A stretch of 64,000 nucleotides of DNA from Peronospora farinosa (GCA_947646735.1 CANTFK010000968.1:1-64000); one strand, 5' to 3'; positions 33,700 through 44,092 are shown, numbered from the stretch's first letter. Notes: a model not told the origin generated them from the sequence alone. A program made the numbers and translations.

Positions 33700-35505
33700 A
33701 TGATGAATATAACGCACCAACCGGTACCCGACAGAGAAGAGCAACCGTGCGAAGAGAGGGTGAATTGGCAGGAGGTGACCGCCCAAAAGCGGAGTGTATT
33801 TGAAGAAGACCTACATGCAGTGACCACCACCAATGAGAAGGAAGTCAAACTGGTAGACTTGTTACAGGCAGATGACCAGGTGTGTTCTTTCGAGAGTGGG
33901 GAACTTTGGGCCGAGGACATAAGGCCAGGGTGGGCGGTCGTACCGGAAGTGGACCCCTCATCCGAAGGCATTGCGTTAGAAGATATACAGATTCCTGATC
34001 CAGATGGGAACACTCCCGAAGAGGTGGACCGGTTGCGACAAATAATATGGAAGAAACGACATCTGCTGATGGGCAAAGGTAACGCCTTACCCCCGGCCGC
34101 CCGAGGAGCGATATGCGATATCGATGTAGGGAACGCAAGACCGATCGCGCAACGCGTACGGAAGGTGGCCCCTCAATTCAGAGAGAAGCTAGCCGACCTG
34201 ATCAAGGGACTGTTATCAGCAAAGATCATTCAGCCTTCCACCTCGCCATGGGCCAGCCCAATTGTAATTATCGTAAAGAAGAATGGGGTCGATATTCGAT
34301 TGTGTATCGACTATCGGTTGGTGAATGATCTCACCCAGCTCATGGTATACCCTATGCCGTTGATTAACGAATTACTGGAAGACTTGGACGGAGCTTTATG
34401 GTACTGTTCTCTTGATATGGCGAGTGGTTTTTGGGTCGTCAGTATGACCGAAAGGGCGAGACTAATCTCAGCTTTCGTTACTCCACTGGGACTATTTGAA
34501 TGGCTTCGGATGCCTTTTGGGCTTAAGAATGCGCCTCAGATATATCAAAGGTTGTTGGATAATGCGTTATATGTATTCTTGCGGATTTCGCCAGGGGCTG
34601 CCACAGAGGAAACAGAGGATTTGTTCGCAACAGGGGAACCAGATGCAAACTCGGGCCTCTCTGTATTGGGTCGACGATCATACATTGACGATATACTTGT
34701 TCCGGCCGAATCGTGGGACGTATTATGCCAGAAAGTGGAGCGGCTGCTAGACGTGTGTGACTATTGGAATTTGTCGGTCAGTGCCGTCAAGAGTACGTGG
34801 GGATGTCGGAAGGTCGAGTATCTTGGACATCGAGTTTCCAAGGAGGGACTAGAGGCCCACCCAAAAGATCTTCAGTCTTTGGTCGACCTACCTCTACCGA
34901 CAACGCTGAAGGCTATGCAGTCCTTTCTAGGAAGCCTAAATTACTACAGCAGGTACATCGAAGATTATGCCATATACGCGTCGATCCTTTACGAACTGAG
35001 AGAGGTGGATTTCCACGCTTGAAGGTGCAAATTTAAGGCTAACGAGGAAGTGAAGGCCCAGGAAGACGACGAAGAAAAATGGTCGAAGGTACAAGTAGCG
35101 TTTGCCATGCTCAAGAACAAGATTGCTACGGCGCCCATCCTACGACATTTCGACCCGGCTAGAGAGGCGGTCATCATTGTCTACGCAAGTGATTGGGCTA
35201 TCTCGGCGTCGTTGGTGCAAAATTACGACGGCATGTATATGCCGGTAATGTTTACGAGCCGAACCCTCAAGTCAAACGAGGTGAACTATAGCACAGTGGA
35301 AAAGGAAGTGTTGGCGTTGTTACGAATATTGGAAACTTGCTTCACGATGTTGGTCACCCGACCCCTCAAGGTTCTGACGAGGCATTCTACACTAGCCTGG
35401 CTAGTGAAGTCTTCGGGGTTGCAAGGTCGCTTAGGAAACTGGGCCGCTCTGTTGTCACAGTTGGACTTTGGAGATTGTGAAATGCAAGAAAGGCGAGGAC
35501 CAGGT
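33700..35505 (+). pseudogene. Reverse transcriptase and first RNase H of element E
   Basis: RT copies element RNA into DNA. Visible motifs are PIVIIVKKNGVDIRLCIDYR, YCSLDMASGFW (first catalytic Asp), RMPFGLKNAP, and SYIDDILVPAES (the YxDD motif). After a thumb region with FLGSLNYYSRYI a TGA occurs at 35020. The same frame then continues into a Ty3-type RNase H (VYASDWAISASLVQ, FTSRTLKSNEVNYS, EKEVLALLRILE). The usual TDH near its third catalytic position reads TRHSTLAW, which suggests a decayed or tether-type domain. The frame is lost near 35500. Confidence 0.8.
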
Positions 35506-35589
35506 ACTGGGGGCGTTAGCAGCCAGCATCACGCCTCGAGAGAGTGTGGACTCAATTCTGTCGTCAATTGCTCCCAAGAAGCAATCCAG

Positions 35590-36224
35590 GCAAGTGGTCG
35601 ACCTACCGACGCCCACAGTGAAACCAAACGAAGAACTGTATGTGATGAGTTTCGATGGGTCGGCGCGGGTGAAACAAGGGGGAGGCGCCTGCAGCGCTAT
35701 TGTGTGGAGACTCCCTGCATGGACTATAGTCGCCGCTGCATCGAAATATCTCGACAAGTCTACAGTGAATGAAGCTGAATATGAGGGCATGTTACTGGGT
35801 TTTGAACTGTTGGAGCCAATGGAGCGACGGCGTTTTGATTATTTGTGGAGACTCCAATCTGGTTATACGACAGATGCGTGGAGAGATTGAATGCAAAGCT
35901 TCAGGTTTATCCCCGTTGCGGGCCAAGGCGTTGAGTAAACTCCAGTCGTGGCCCAACCAGGCAGTCCTACATGTGAAACGAGACTGCAATCAGAGTGCAG
36001 ACCAGTTGGCCAGTGCGGCTTTACATCAGCAGCGAGGGGTCGAGTCGATACCGAGAGGAGAGTGGTCAGGTCTAGAAGCAATCAATCGGCTGCCAGAGGT
36101 GTTGGTCCCTAGAGACCGGGGTCAGTCGGTCAAGGTATCTGCGGTGACGAAATCACAGTTATCTCGTCAGAATATCTGGAGAGTTCATGCAAGAAGATGT
36201 GGTACAACAACTCCGGATGGATAG
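35590..36224 (+). pseudogene. Second RNase H domain of element E (archaeal/cellular type)
   Basis: After the Ty3 RNase H comes another RNase H fold split over two frames. YVMSFDGSARVKQGGGACS gives the first Asp. VNEAEYEGMLLGFELL gives the Glu. In the other frame LIICGDSNLVIRQMRGE gives the next Asp, and CNQSADQLASAAL gives the last. All four acidic positions of an active RNase H are present. A second RNase H next to the integrase is known in plant Tat/Ogre elements and has been described in oomycete gypsy elements. The frame break is near 35770-35870. Confidence 0.75.
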
Positions 36225-36264
36225 GATTTGAGATGAGCAAGAAGAGGAGAGCTGGGTACGCGAG

Positions 36265-37830
36265 TTGAAGGCATATTTGGAGGGAGACTGGAAAGACTTG
36301 TCAGTGGAAGCGGCCAGAAACTGCAGCAAAATGTCGGAGGATTACGAGGTAAGTGAAGAAGGACTGCTGGTGTACTTCCCCGGCCAGAGGATCAAGGGAG
36401 ACGACCGAGACATAACTGCCAGATTGGTGATACCTGAGAGTCTCCAAGCCGACGTCCTCCATCATTATCATACGAGTTTGGAAGGCGGCCATCAGGGGAT
36501 CGGGCGTACTTATCATCGGATCCGACGATATTGTCATTGGAGGGGTCTGTTCCGGAGTGTCCAGAAATATGTGGGTCAGTGCATGGACTGTGAGACTGGG
36601 AAAGGGAGGCCCCCTTTACAAGGGAAGTCTCCGGGGAATGTTGAAGCGACGTACCCCTTCCAAATTATCGCGATGGACCACATACCATCTCTCCCCAAGT
36701 CGCATAAAGGAAATACGGAACTACTGATCTGGGTCGACCTGTTCACAGGTTATGTGATGGCTAAGGCAAGTGCGTCACGGACAGCCCAGACAGTAGCTGA
36801 GGGATATGAAGAATGCGTTTTTCGCCGTTTTGGCGCCAGTGAGACGATCCGTCACGATCGGGAACCGGGGTTTATGTCGGATTTCTTCCGACCTTTCAGC
36901 CGTATGGTGGGTCAACGTCAGAGAGCGACCATGGCCTACCGACCTCAAGCGAACGGCACTGCGGAGAGAATGGTCCAGACTCTAACAAGATCGCTCAAGA
37001 TGTACGTAGCCGACGTGGGACAGCGAGACTGGGATGAATACGCGGAACGTTTAACGTTCGCGTTAAACACGGCTCGAGACAGAGTACGGAAGGAAACACC
37101 GTTCTATCTGGTCCATGGATGGGATGCTAGGACCACTCTTGAGACTATGTTACCGGTGGTGAACACTCGACGTCGAGAATCAGGACCTCGGAGATGGAGA
37201 TATCGGATTCAGAGTCACTATCAGCGAGCAAGAGACCAAGTCAACGAGAATTTACGGGCGGCTAGTCAGGCTCGGGTGCAAGCACAAAATGAAGGGGTAG
37301 TCGGCCACGAAATTCAGCCAGGGGCCCGGGTATGGCTATACTTGGACCGAGTGAAGGAGGGGTATGCCAAAAAATTGGCCCACCTATGGCACGGACCGTT
37401 CCGAGTCCAGGAGTTAGTCGGAGATCATGCAGTACGTCTGGAGTTACGAGGTACAGAACACAGACTATTCCCAATCGTGCATATCTCCAAGCTCAAGCCC
37501 GTCAGAGAGTTCCCCGATCGACCGAACAGCGAGCTGAAAGTGGATGGAACAGATCGAGTCGACTTCGATGAATGCCTGTTACCAGAAGACAGCTGGGTGC
37601 GGAAATTGGAAGAGGGCGAGTATGAAGTCGAAGAAATTTTAGAGAGTCGTACAGGCAAGAAGACTCGGTATGGGAGGCAACAACGAGAATTCCTCGTGCA
37701 ATGGAAGGGACACCCTGACCCCTCGTGGGTGGACGAAGTGGATCTGAATTGCGGAGCCTTACTCCGGGACTTCGAGCGCAAGAAGACAAGCCATAACCGC
37801 TTCGAAGTAATGCAAAGCCATGAAAACTAG
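36265..37830 (+). CDS. Integrase with chromodomain, element E
   Basis: This part of the polyprotein is open for about 521 codons and has no ATG at its start, as expected inside pol. The zinc-binding domain has the HHCC pattern (HHYHTSLEGGHQGIGR, then CMDCETG). The catalytic core shows the D,D-E acids in IIAMDHIPSLPKS, IRHDREPGFMSDFF and QANGTAERMVQTL. A GPFRVQELVGDHAVRLEL region follows as the DNA-binding C-terminal fold. The last 60 residues form a chromodomain (YEVEEILESRTGKK, then EFLVQWKGHPDPSWVDEVDL), which directs integration to marked chromatin in related elements. It ends at 37830, 395 bp before the 3' LTR. Confidence 0.85.
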   Translation: MKAYLEGDWKDLSVEAARNCSKMSEDYEVSEEGLLVYFPGQRIKGDDRDITARLVIPESLQADVLHHYHTSLEGGHQGIGRTYHRIRRYCHWRGLFRSVQKYVGQCMDCETGKGRPPLQGKSPGNVEATYPFQIIAMDHIPSLPKSHKGNTELLIWVDLFTGYVMAKASASRTAQTVAEGYEECVFRRFGASETIRHDREPGFMSDFFRPFSRMVGQRQRATMAYRPQANGTAERMVQTLTRSLKMYVADVGQRDWDEYAERLTFALNTARDRVRKETPFYLVHGWDARTTLETMLPVVNTRRRESGPRRWRYRIQSHYQRARDQVNENLRAASQARVQAQNEGVVGHEIQPGARVWLYLDRVKEGYAKKLAHLWHGPFRVQELVGDHAVRLELRGTEHRLFPIVHISKLKPVREFPDRPNSELKVDGTDRVDFDECLLPEDSWVRKLEEGEYEVEEILESRTGKKTRYGRQQREFLVQWKGHPDPSWVDEVDLNCGALLRDFERKKTSHNRFEVMQSHEN

Positions 37831-38212
37831 CAGACGGTAGCAAGTTTCGTGGAAGGTGGACCGAGTCCCTCAATGGTCGGCCCAGCCCCTCGTTGGAAGA
37901 CTTGGGTCGCCTGCGGGGCGGCCTTGAACTTCCACGAGTTAGGAATATAGGAGAATGGAGAACAAAGGAGAAAAATTACCAAGATCAATTAGAATCAAAG
38001 GCGATTGAATGGGCTGGGGCGACCGAGGTCGGCTCTTCAGACGGTGGATCAGAGGACGGTGGGTCAGCAGACGGTGGGTCAGATCTAGGGGAAGCCATGG
38101 CTGGAACGACACGAGTTTAAGATGGGTGAGCGACAAAGGGGACAGTAAAGGACCTACGTGACCAAGGAAGTGAAGACATGCGCGTGCTTAATTCGTTGAA
38201 CGGTTGAGCAAG

Positions 38213-38225
38213 TGCAGGGGGCGGC
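38213..38225 (+). other. Polypurine tract, element E
   Basis: GCAGGGGGCGGC directly precedes the 3' LTR. It is shared with B and, as GCAAGGGGCGGC, with G1-G3. Confidence 0.6.
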
Positions 38226-39490
38226 TGTGGTGAAGTGATAATTTTGTGATGTGGAGGTCCCAGACTCCAGTTGGATTCGGAGTAGAGGCCGTGGGTCAGG
38301 GACAGGGGACCAGAGAGACAGGGGCCTCGAAGGGGAGCGACCGCTGGTGGAGAACGTTCCGCAGGATCCGCCGACGAAAAATCAGTATCAGGGTACCGGT
38401 TAACCGGTACCAAAGGGAGTTGATCATGGCCCCTCATTGATCGACCTGACCCCTCGTTGGTAGACCCGGGTCTCTCATAGGTCGACCTGGGTCCCTCATT
38501 GGTGACGGTCCCTCATGGTGACGGTCCTCATGGTCGACCCGGTCCTTCATTGGTAGACCTGGGTCCCTCATTGGTTGACCTGGGTCCCTCATTGGTTGAC
38601 CCGGTCCCTCGTTGGTCGACCCGGGTCCCTCATTGGTCGACCTCGGCCCCTCGGGGTTCAGCCACTCCGGACCAACTAATACAAGGATCAGACTAGTCGA
38701 CGCAAGGAATCAGAGCTTCAGGCAAGGATAGAGTAAAGGAGTTAAAAGGATAGGACTATATCAAATTTTACTCAATTTGCGATCTGCTTGGCAAGTCTTC
38801 GTCGCGCTGTAAAGGAACTCGAGTCTGGCCACACGCCTGTTCCGGGAAAGGGATATATTTGCCCCCCCCCCCCCGTTGAAGACAGACGTGTGGTTAGACC
38901 CAAGTGCGAGCTGAAACCTACGTGGCACGACTCCGGCACCCAAGAAGAACTTTCTCTAAGTTACTCACTGTTCCGGGAAGGGATATATTTTGGCCCCCCG
39001 TCGAAGACAGTTGTGTAGCGAAGTTCAAGTGCGAATAGAGCTCTAGGATATATTTGGCCTGTAAGTTTATTCAAGTAGCAACACCCCCCAAGACCCGCTA
39101 TCGGAAGCGGCCTCCCTTACCTCACGGTCTGGGAGCAAAGGAAAGGTCAGGTGGTTAATACCCCTGAAACAAGAAGGAAAAGGTCAGGGACGACAAGCTC
39201 CCTGAAGAATTTGGCTCTAAGTCCACTCTCGACAAGGTCGATCGAGTGGCCACCTACCGGCCCACCGAGTGAAGCATATCCACTCGAGGCCCCCCAGGTC
39301 TACCTCCCTCAAGGCAGACATCTACATCTTCACCAAGTCTTCCGAAGAGTGCAACCCGCCAGCCGACGGGTACACAAGGTGAGAGAAGGTTCATACGCGG
39401 CATCGGGGTACCCCCTCCGACAGTCGGCAGTCCGGCACAGTGAGTGGTTTGGGGTCTCATCATACAATTTTGAGAACCCACTCCACCACA
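38226..39490 (+). repeat. 3' LTR of element E
   Basis: 1265 bp with the same ends as the 5' LTR and the same 20-bp palindrome (38392-38411). It shows clear substitutions and differences in minisatellite number from the 5' LTR, so E is not very recent. Confidence 0.85.
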
Positions 39491-39556
39491 ATCTCCTCCA
39501 TGTTTCTTAAACTTCAGTTCGGAATTCTTAAGAGTTGGAAGGGGAAGGGGGGGGGA

Positions 39557-40800
39557 GCTGGCGGATAGTGCATGCGTTCAATAAGTTGAATGATGCCACT
39601 ATTCCTGCGCAAACGCCAATTCCCAGGAAGGACATGGTGCTGAATTCCATGTCAGGAAGCGTCATCTTCAGTGCCATCGACTTGACCGATGGCTTTTACC
39701 AGATTTTGATGCGCCCGAGCGATATCCCACTCACCGCGGTGAGCACCCCGAGCGGCATGTTGTGGGAGTGGCTGGTTATGCCACAAGGGTTGACGAACGC
39801 TCCGGCCACTTTCAATCGCATGGTGTCTCAGGTGTTGAGACCTCTTCGGAACTTTGCTCCAAGTTATTTTGACGATATCTTCGTCCATAGTCGCGCCGAG
39901 GGCAACCTCAACGATGTCCAAGTTCACCTTCAACACCTGAAGCAAGTGTTTCAAGTTATGCGGGACAACAAGTTGTACGCGAATCTCAAGATGTGTGTCT
40001 TTTGTGCACCGGAGATTCCGGTGTTAGGTTGCTATGTGATTAAATCGGGAGTTAGAGCTGATCCAGAGAAGGTGTCGTCCATCTGTTCTTGGCCCACGCC
40101 CAAGAACCCTACGGAGTTGCGCCAGTGGCTCGGCTTGGCTAATTATTTGCACAAGTATACGAAGGATTATGCTGGTTCTATCCAGCCTTTGTCGCCACTC
40201 TTGAAGAAAGACGTCACGTGGTTGTGGCGTCCCGAGCACCAAGCAACCTTCGAAGCAGTAAAGAAGAGCCTAGCGTCAGCGCCAGTCCTGGTCCTACCAG
40301 ACGATTCCAAGCCGTTCCACGTGGTTTGCGACGCCAGTGATTTTGCAATCGGTTGTGCCCTCATGCAATTTGATGATGAGGGCCGTAAACGAGTCGTGAG
40401 TTATCAGTCACGACAGATGAAGCCATCTGAGAAGAACTATCCGGTTCACGACAAGGAGTTATTAGCGATGCGCTATGCACTCATCAAGTTTCGCGTGCAT
40501 CTAATTGGTGAACGTACAATTTGCTCTGTACACCGATCATGCATCGCTGCGCACAGCGATGAAGAGCCCACACCTGTCCCAACGGATGGCACGATGGCTC
40601 TCATTCTTCTCTGAGTACAACTTCGTCGTGCATTACAAGCCATGCAAGACTAATATTCTCGCTGACGCTCTTGTCACGACGTCCCGAATACGATCCTCGG
40701 GCTGCTCTGAGTCGTCAGGCTACTGATGACGAGGACGGTGATGACCGATGTGGGATGTGTGTATCGCTGAACCTAACTCGGGTTACACCCGAGCCGTGTT
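39557..40800 (+). pseudogene. Element D reverse transcriptase (rest) and RNase H
   Basis: This continues the RT cut at 28829. It shows SAIDLTDGFYQILMRPSD (first catalytic Asp), MPQGLTNAPATFNRM, and SYFDDIFVHSRAEG (YxDD motif). The thumb has WLGLANYLHKYTKDYAG. RNase H follows: FHVVCDASDFAIGCALMQF, then HDKELLAMRYALIKFRVHL, then TDHASLRTAM and YKPCKTNILADAL. Frameshifts near 40510 and near 40670 break the domain. The copy in H is an independent, more decayed version of the same sequence. Confidence 0.8.
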
Positions 40801-40949
40801 TATTTGATGAGATCGTCGCAGCGTAACAAGGGCGATTCAGAATATGCAGACGCTATCGAGTATCTGCGTGCTCCCAGCGATGCTCGCACTGGGAGCATCT
40901 ATAACGTACCAAGCGCGAACATATTCATCGATACAGTTTATATGGCGAT

Positions 40950-42617
40950 TTGCTTCTGTATAGCATCGACCAATTCGATGCTCCTCGCACGGTGATTGCC
41001 AACGACATGGATTTGCGTGCAATAATCATTCACAAGTACCACGATCCTCCTGCTGAAAAAGCGGCTGTGTCTCGAGACTTCCTCTGGCCCCACATGTATA
41101 AGTGGGTACGCAACTGGATCCGAACGTGCGAAATATGCCAGCGTGTGAAGCCATCTCCATCGTCACAGGCTCCCTTGCGATCGTTGCCAATTGCAGCAGA
41201 GGCCTGGAGATCAGTTTCGATGGACGTCATCTTCGGGCTTGCGCCCGATAGCCAAGCTCGAACGGGCATCTTGGTCTTTGTTGACAGATTCAGCAAGATG
41301 ACACATCTCGTGCCTGTTCACGCTAAGGTCACCGCGGCAGAGACCGCGGCGCACTTCATCGACGCGGTTTTCCGTCATCATGGCCTTCCAGAAAACATTG
41401 TTTCGGACCGTGACCCGCGATTTACGTCCGCATTTTGGACATCACTTTTCGAGCTCCTCGGGACAAAACTGCTGATGTCGACGGCAGCCCATCCGGAAAC
41501 GGATGGGCAGACCGAGCGCGTGAACCGAGTCCTCGAAGATGTTCTTCGGAGTTATGTACGTATTTACAAGTTGGAGTGCATTTTTACCGCTCGCTGAGTT
41601 CGCACTCAACAACGCCGTGCACGCGTCAACAGGGTTGACGCCATTTTTTGTAAATTCGGCTCGTCACCCTCGTGTTCCTACTGTCCTGGCCGTGGGGCGA
41701 CCCACAACACCTAGTGGCTCCACTCTGGGGGGGATAAAGGTGATAAACAAGGATCGAGTGCAGCTCACGGTATTTTGAGCGCGAATGCAGTAACCCGATC
41801 CAAGGCAAAGACGGCCACTTTGACGCCATCAGACGTGGCGTCCCCATTAGCTCGATGGACTGCGCCGACATTGATTGACCCGTCTTCGGGTAAGCGTTCA
41901 CCTACTGCCAACTACGCGCCGATTAAGTCGGCGCGACCAATTGATGACATGGCCGTGTCGGAATTTATACTCCAACGTCAAGCCATCACCCGGTTTGTAC
42001 GCGACGCACTACAATCTGCTGTAGACCTACAGAAGGAGAACGCTGACAAACATGGCAGAAAGAACATGAGCAAGTTTGAGAAAGGTGACCGTGTATTATT
42101 ATCGACGGAAGGTTTAAGGGATTCTGCGGTCACTAATCTGGGCGCGAGTAAACTCGCGCCACGCTTCATCGGTCCATTCAAGGTTCTGAAGGCAATTGGC
42201 GACGCTTATACACTCGACGTCCCCTCTTCACTGCGACTCCACCCGACATTCTATGTCGGGCGGCTGAAGGAATATCGTCCGGCTACGCTTCACGGTTTGG
42301 CTCCGACGCCGGCTTCAGGGGTTCGTAAGTCGAACGGCCTTCCCGTCGTGCTCGACGCGCCGATGACATGGGGCGGGGTCCCGATCCCGTCTGAACCTGA
42401 CCAAGCATCTGGCGCTCCAGAACCCTTATCCGCTCGAGCAGTTCACGGTTCGACTGCCGGGTCTCTCTCGAAGTCTTCTCCGCCTGGGCAGCACGTTCAC
42501 TGGCAGCCTCAGCCTCCATCCGAGCATCGGCAGCTATATTCACGGCCTGATCAACATCTTCCTGAGCAACCAGGACGCCAGCATCTACCACCGCGAGGGC
42601 CCTCCTCCGCTTGTTGA
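40950..42617 (+). pseudogene. Integrase of element D
   Basis: The catalytic core has all three acids: SVSMDVIFGLAPDSQ, VSDRDPRFTSAFW and DGQTERVNRVLED. The zinc domain keeps the cysteines (CEICQRVK), but the segment with the second histidine is gone. D reads HKYHDPPAEKAAV where copy H retains an AGGHLGREKTF stretch, so an in-frame deletion removed part of the zinc site. Frames change near 41590 and 41770. The C-terminal part contains KFEKGDRVLLSTEGL, LAPRFIGPFKVLKAIGD and LHPTFYVGRLKEY, typical of gypsy integrases. A further frame change lies near 42400-42500, before the chromodomain. Confidence 0.8.
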
Positions 42618-43120
42618 TGCGGAGGGACAGGTGCGCTGGATTGTAGACCGCATTGTGGGTCACGAGGACCCTCCACAACCATTACTGCAGTCGGCTCATG
42701 AGAAGCGTGCGGTTCCATCCATGCGTAGGTACCGAGTACGTTGGCTTGGATTCCCTCCCGAGCAGGATACATGGGAACCACGTTCCTCGCTCCTTCGTGA
42801 CGTTCCAGATGTGGCTCTGTCGTATGAAGCCACGAAGTCGGACTATTCCAAGGCGGGCGAGCACGCGAACGCTCTCGTGACAAACGAGAGCGGTAAGGAG
42901 ATTCACGTTGTCGGGAACGGGAACGATGACCAGAACGAGAACGATGTCGTGAATGAGAACGACGCCGTGAACGAGAACGTCGCGGTGAATACATATCACG
43001 ATTGCGAGGCGAGAATCGCGAAGCAAGGACGGGCAAGCGAACGTGTCGCTGCCCTGCGCTGATGATCCCGCGGAGATTGACTTCGCTGTCGCGAGTGGTG
43101 CTGCCAGCGAGGCGCACCAC
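42283..43120 (-). pseudogene. Antisense RS-rich and coiled-coil frames of element D
   Basis: Downstream of the antisense ORF at 42996-43664, the same strand stays open in two further frames. One (43120-42551) is rich in Arg-Ser pairs (SRSRRRSHSRHRSRS). The other (42678-42283) holds a probable coiled coil with VAQEDVDQAVNIAADARMEA and NRELLERIRVLERQ. Copy H keeps recognisable versions of both, with the coiled-coil frame ending at the corresponding stop. The region also encodes the sense integrase tail and chromodomain, so conservation on one strand could be a by-product of the other. Confidence 0.4.
42500..43062 (+). pseudogene. Chromodomain end of element D integrase
   Basis: The frame carries DASIYHREGPPPLVDAEGQ, then RWIVDRIVGHED, then RRYRVRWLGFPPEQDTWEP and VALSYEAT. 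This matches a chromodomain fold (beta strands followed by a C-terminal helix). An acidic, Asn/Asp/Glu-rich repeat of NEND units follows (about 42930-42990), then a stop at 43062. The whole segment lies opposite the antisense frames described below. Confidence 0.7.
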
Positions 43121-43664
43121 GAATAACTGCGCTTCTCCGTTCGCTCAGACTTCGCTCATACTTCGCAATCCAACTTCGTTCGCGATCACTGAGTGGACAC
43201 TCAGCGATGTGTCGTCGCCATTCGTCATGAGTTGGGCGTGGCGTCGAGTCACAAGATTGGCATCCTTTATTGACATGGACGAAGCAGAGACGGTCCTCAT
43301 TCCAAGCTTCCTCACACACTCTTTTGCGTAGCGCGCCGATGGAGTGATCGGCGCGAAGCTCCTCTCGATTGGCGAGCCATAACTGGAAGCTGCTACCATC
43401 CTCGAGCATCCGATTCCAACGTTGGATGAAGGCGCACCAAGAACGTTGTAGAGCTTCATGCTCGATTCCATCAAGACCTTTCCCGCGCAGTTTTCGAAAT
43501 CGGCGGAAGTAGTCCCGCATCGTGTCCAATGAGTCCGGAGCGTGCGCTCCGGACAAGTCGTACAGCGACCAAGGTATGAGCTGCCGCGCCATGATGCTGG
43601 TTGATGCATTCCCGCTGATGTTTCTTGGGCGTCCTGCTGGATTGGGTTCTGGGTCTCCGGACAT
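42996..43664 (-). CDS. Antisense ORF next to the 3' LTR of element D
   Basis: This is a 222-codon frame from an ATG at 43664, 81 bp inside the 3' LTR and reading away from it. Most of it lies beyond the sense pol stop, so it does not overlap pol there. The N-terminal part contains MRDYFRRFRKLRGKGLDGIE and AFIQRWNRMLEDGSSFQLWL. The middle has a possible zinc-binding pattern, CQSCDSTPRPTHDEWRRHI followed by AEC (CX2C, then H, then C). The C-terminus is basic and RS-rich. Copy H (50425 onward, plus strand) keeps about 70 percent of these residues, although broken by stops. I recognise no known family. A Gag-like or RNA-binding role is only a guess from the zinc pattern and RS tail. Confidence 0.5.
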   Translation of the reverse strand: MSGDPEPNPAGRPRNISGNASTSIMARQLIPWSLYDLSGAHAPDSLDTMRDYFRRFRKLRGKGLDGIEHEALQRSWCAFIQRWNRMLEDGSSFQLWLANREELRADHSIGALRKRVCEEAWNEDRLCFVHVNKGCQSCDSTPRPTHDEWRRHIAECPLSDRERSWIAKYERSLSERRSAVIRGAPRWQHHSRQRSQSPRDHQRRAATRSLARPCFAILASQS

Positions 43665-43732
43665 TGCTTATTCGTTTGTGGGCGAAAGGGTTTTCGATAG
43701 GTGAGCACTCACGGTTGGTGAGTGCTGTCATG

Positions 43733-43744
43733 AGAAGGGGGTGA
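43733..43744 (+). other. Polypurine tract, element D
   Basis: AGAAGGGGGTGA directly precedes the 3' LTR start. Confidence 0.6.
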
Positions 43745-44087
43745 TGTAATGGGCTACATTACACATATAGCATTAACACAAATAAACAATTACATATGTA
43801 GGCAGGTGCTGGGCCCGAATAGCGGGCACAGCGTGGTAACTTATTATTGGTTTATTATTGGGCCTAAAGTCCCCAATATGGACCAATGATAAATCAACCT
43901 GAAATTGTGGGGTTCCCGAAAGGCGGGAACACTGTCGTATTTATTACGACTAAAATCTTCGTAATTAGTACGAATTAAAACCAAAAATAAAAATCAGTGT
44001 TAAATTTACTTAATACCTAATACTTGGGCTTGAGTCTTCCTCGAGCGCACGTGTAAGCTAGTGACGGTACGTTCTAGCCCCGTTACA
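43745..44087 (+). repeat. 3' LTR of element D
   Basis: 343 bp, TGTAATGGGC to CCCCGTTACA. It is about 98 percent identical to the 5' LTR by my reading and is followed by the ACGAT duplication. Confidence 0.85.
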
Positions 44088-44092
44088 ACGAT

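Larger units (their letters stand above)
28830..39490 (+). mobile_element. Element E: gypsy element with chromodomain and dual RNase H, inside D's RT
   Basis: The LTRs are 28830-30089 and 38226-39490. The primer-binding site follows the 5' LTR and a polypurine tract (GCAGGGGGCGGC) precedes the 3' LTR. GCTGG occurs before the 5' LTR (28825-28829) and again at 39557-39561, where D's RT resumes. Between the 3' LTR and that second GCTGG are 66 extra bp (39491-39556) ending in a G-run. Gag and pol are complete in content but carry several frameshifts. The primer site, polypurine tract and LTR ends are shared with the non-autonomous G elements, so E-type elements are the likely source of their enzymes. 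Confidence 0.85.
13541..44087 (+). mobile_element. Element D: chromodomain gypsy retrotransposon with three nested insertions
   Basis: The LTRs at 13541-13882 and 43745-44087 differ by about six substitutions and one 1-bp indel. The primer-binding site, gag, frameshift signal, protease, linker, reverse transcriptase, RNase H, integrase, chromodomain, polypurine tract and 3' LTR occur in order once three insertions (15620-23485, 24221-28387, 28830-39556) are skipped. That leaves about 7.8 kb of element. It sits in the gag of element F. Several frame breaks in pol show that it is no longer autonomous. Confidence 0.85.

Noticed and set aside
37425..37873. Minus-strand ORFs opposite the E integrase as another antisense gene
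   Set aside because: They lie wholly opposite a well-conserved integrase and chromodomain, have no distinctive composition and no second copy to compare.
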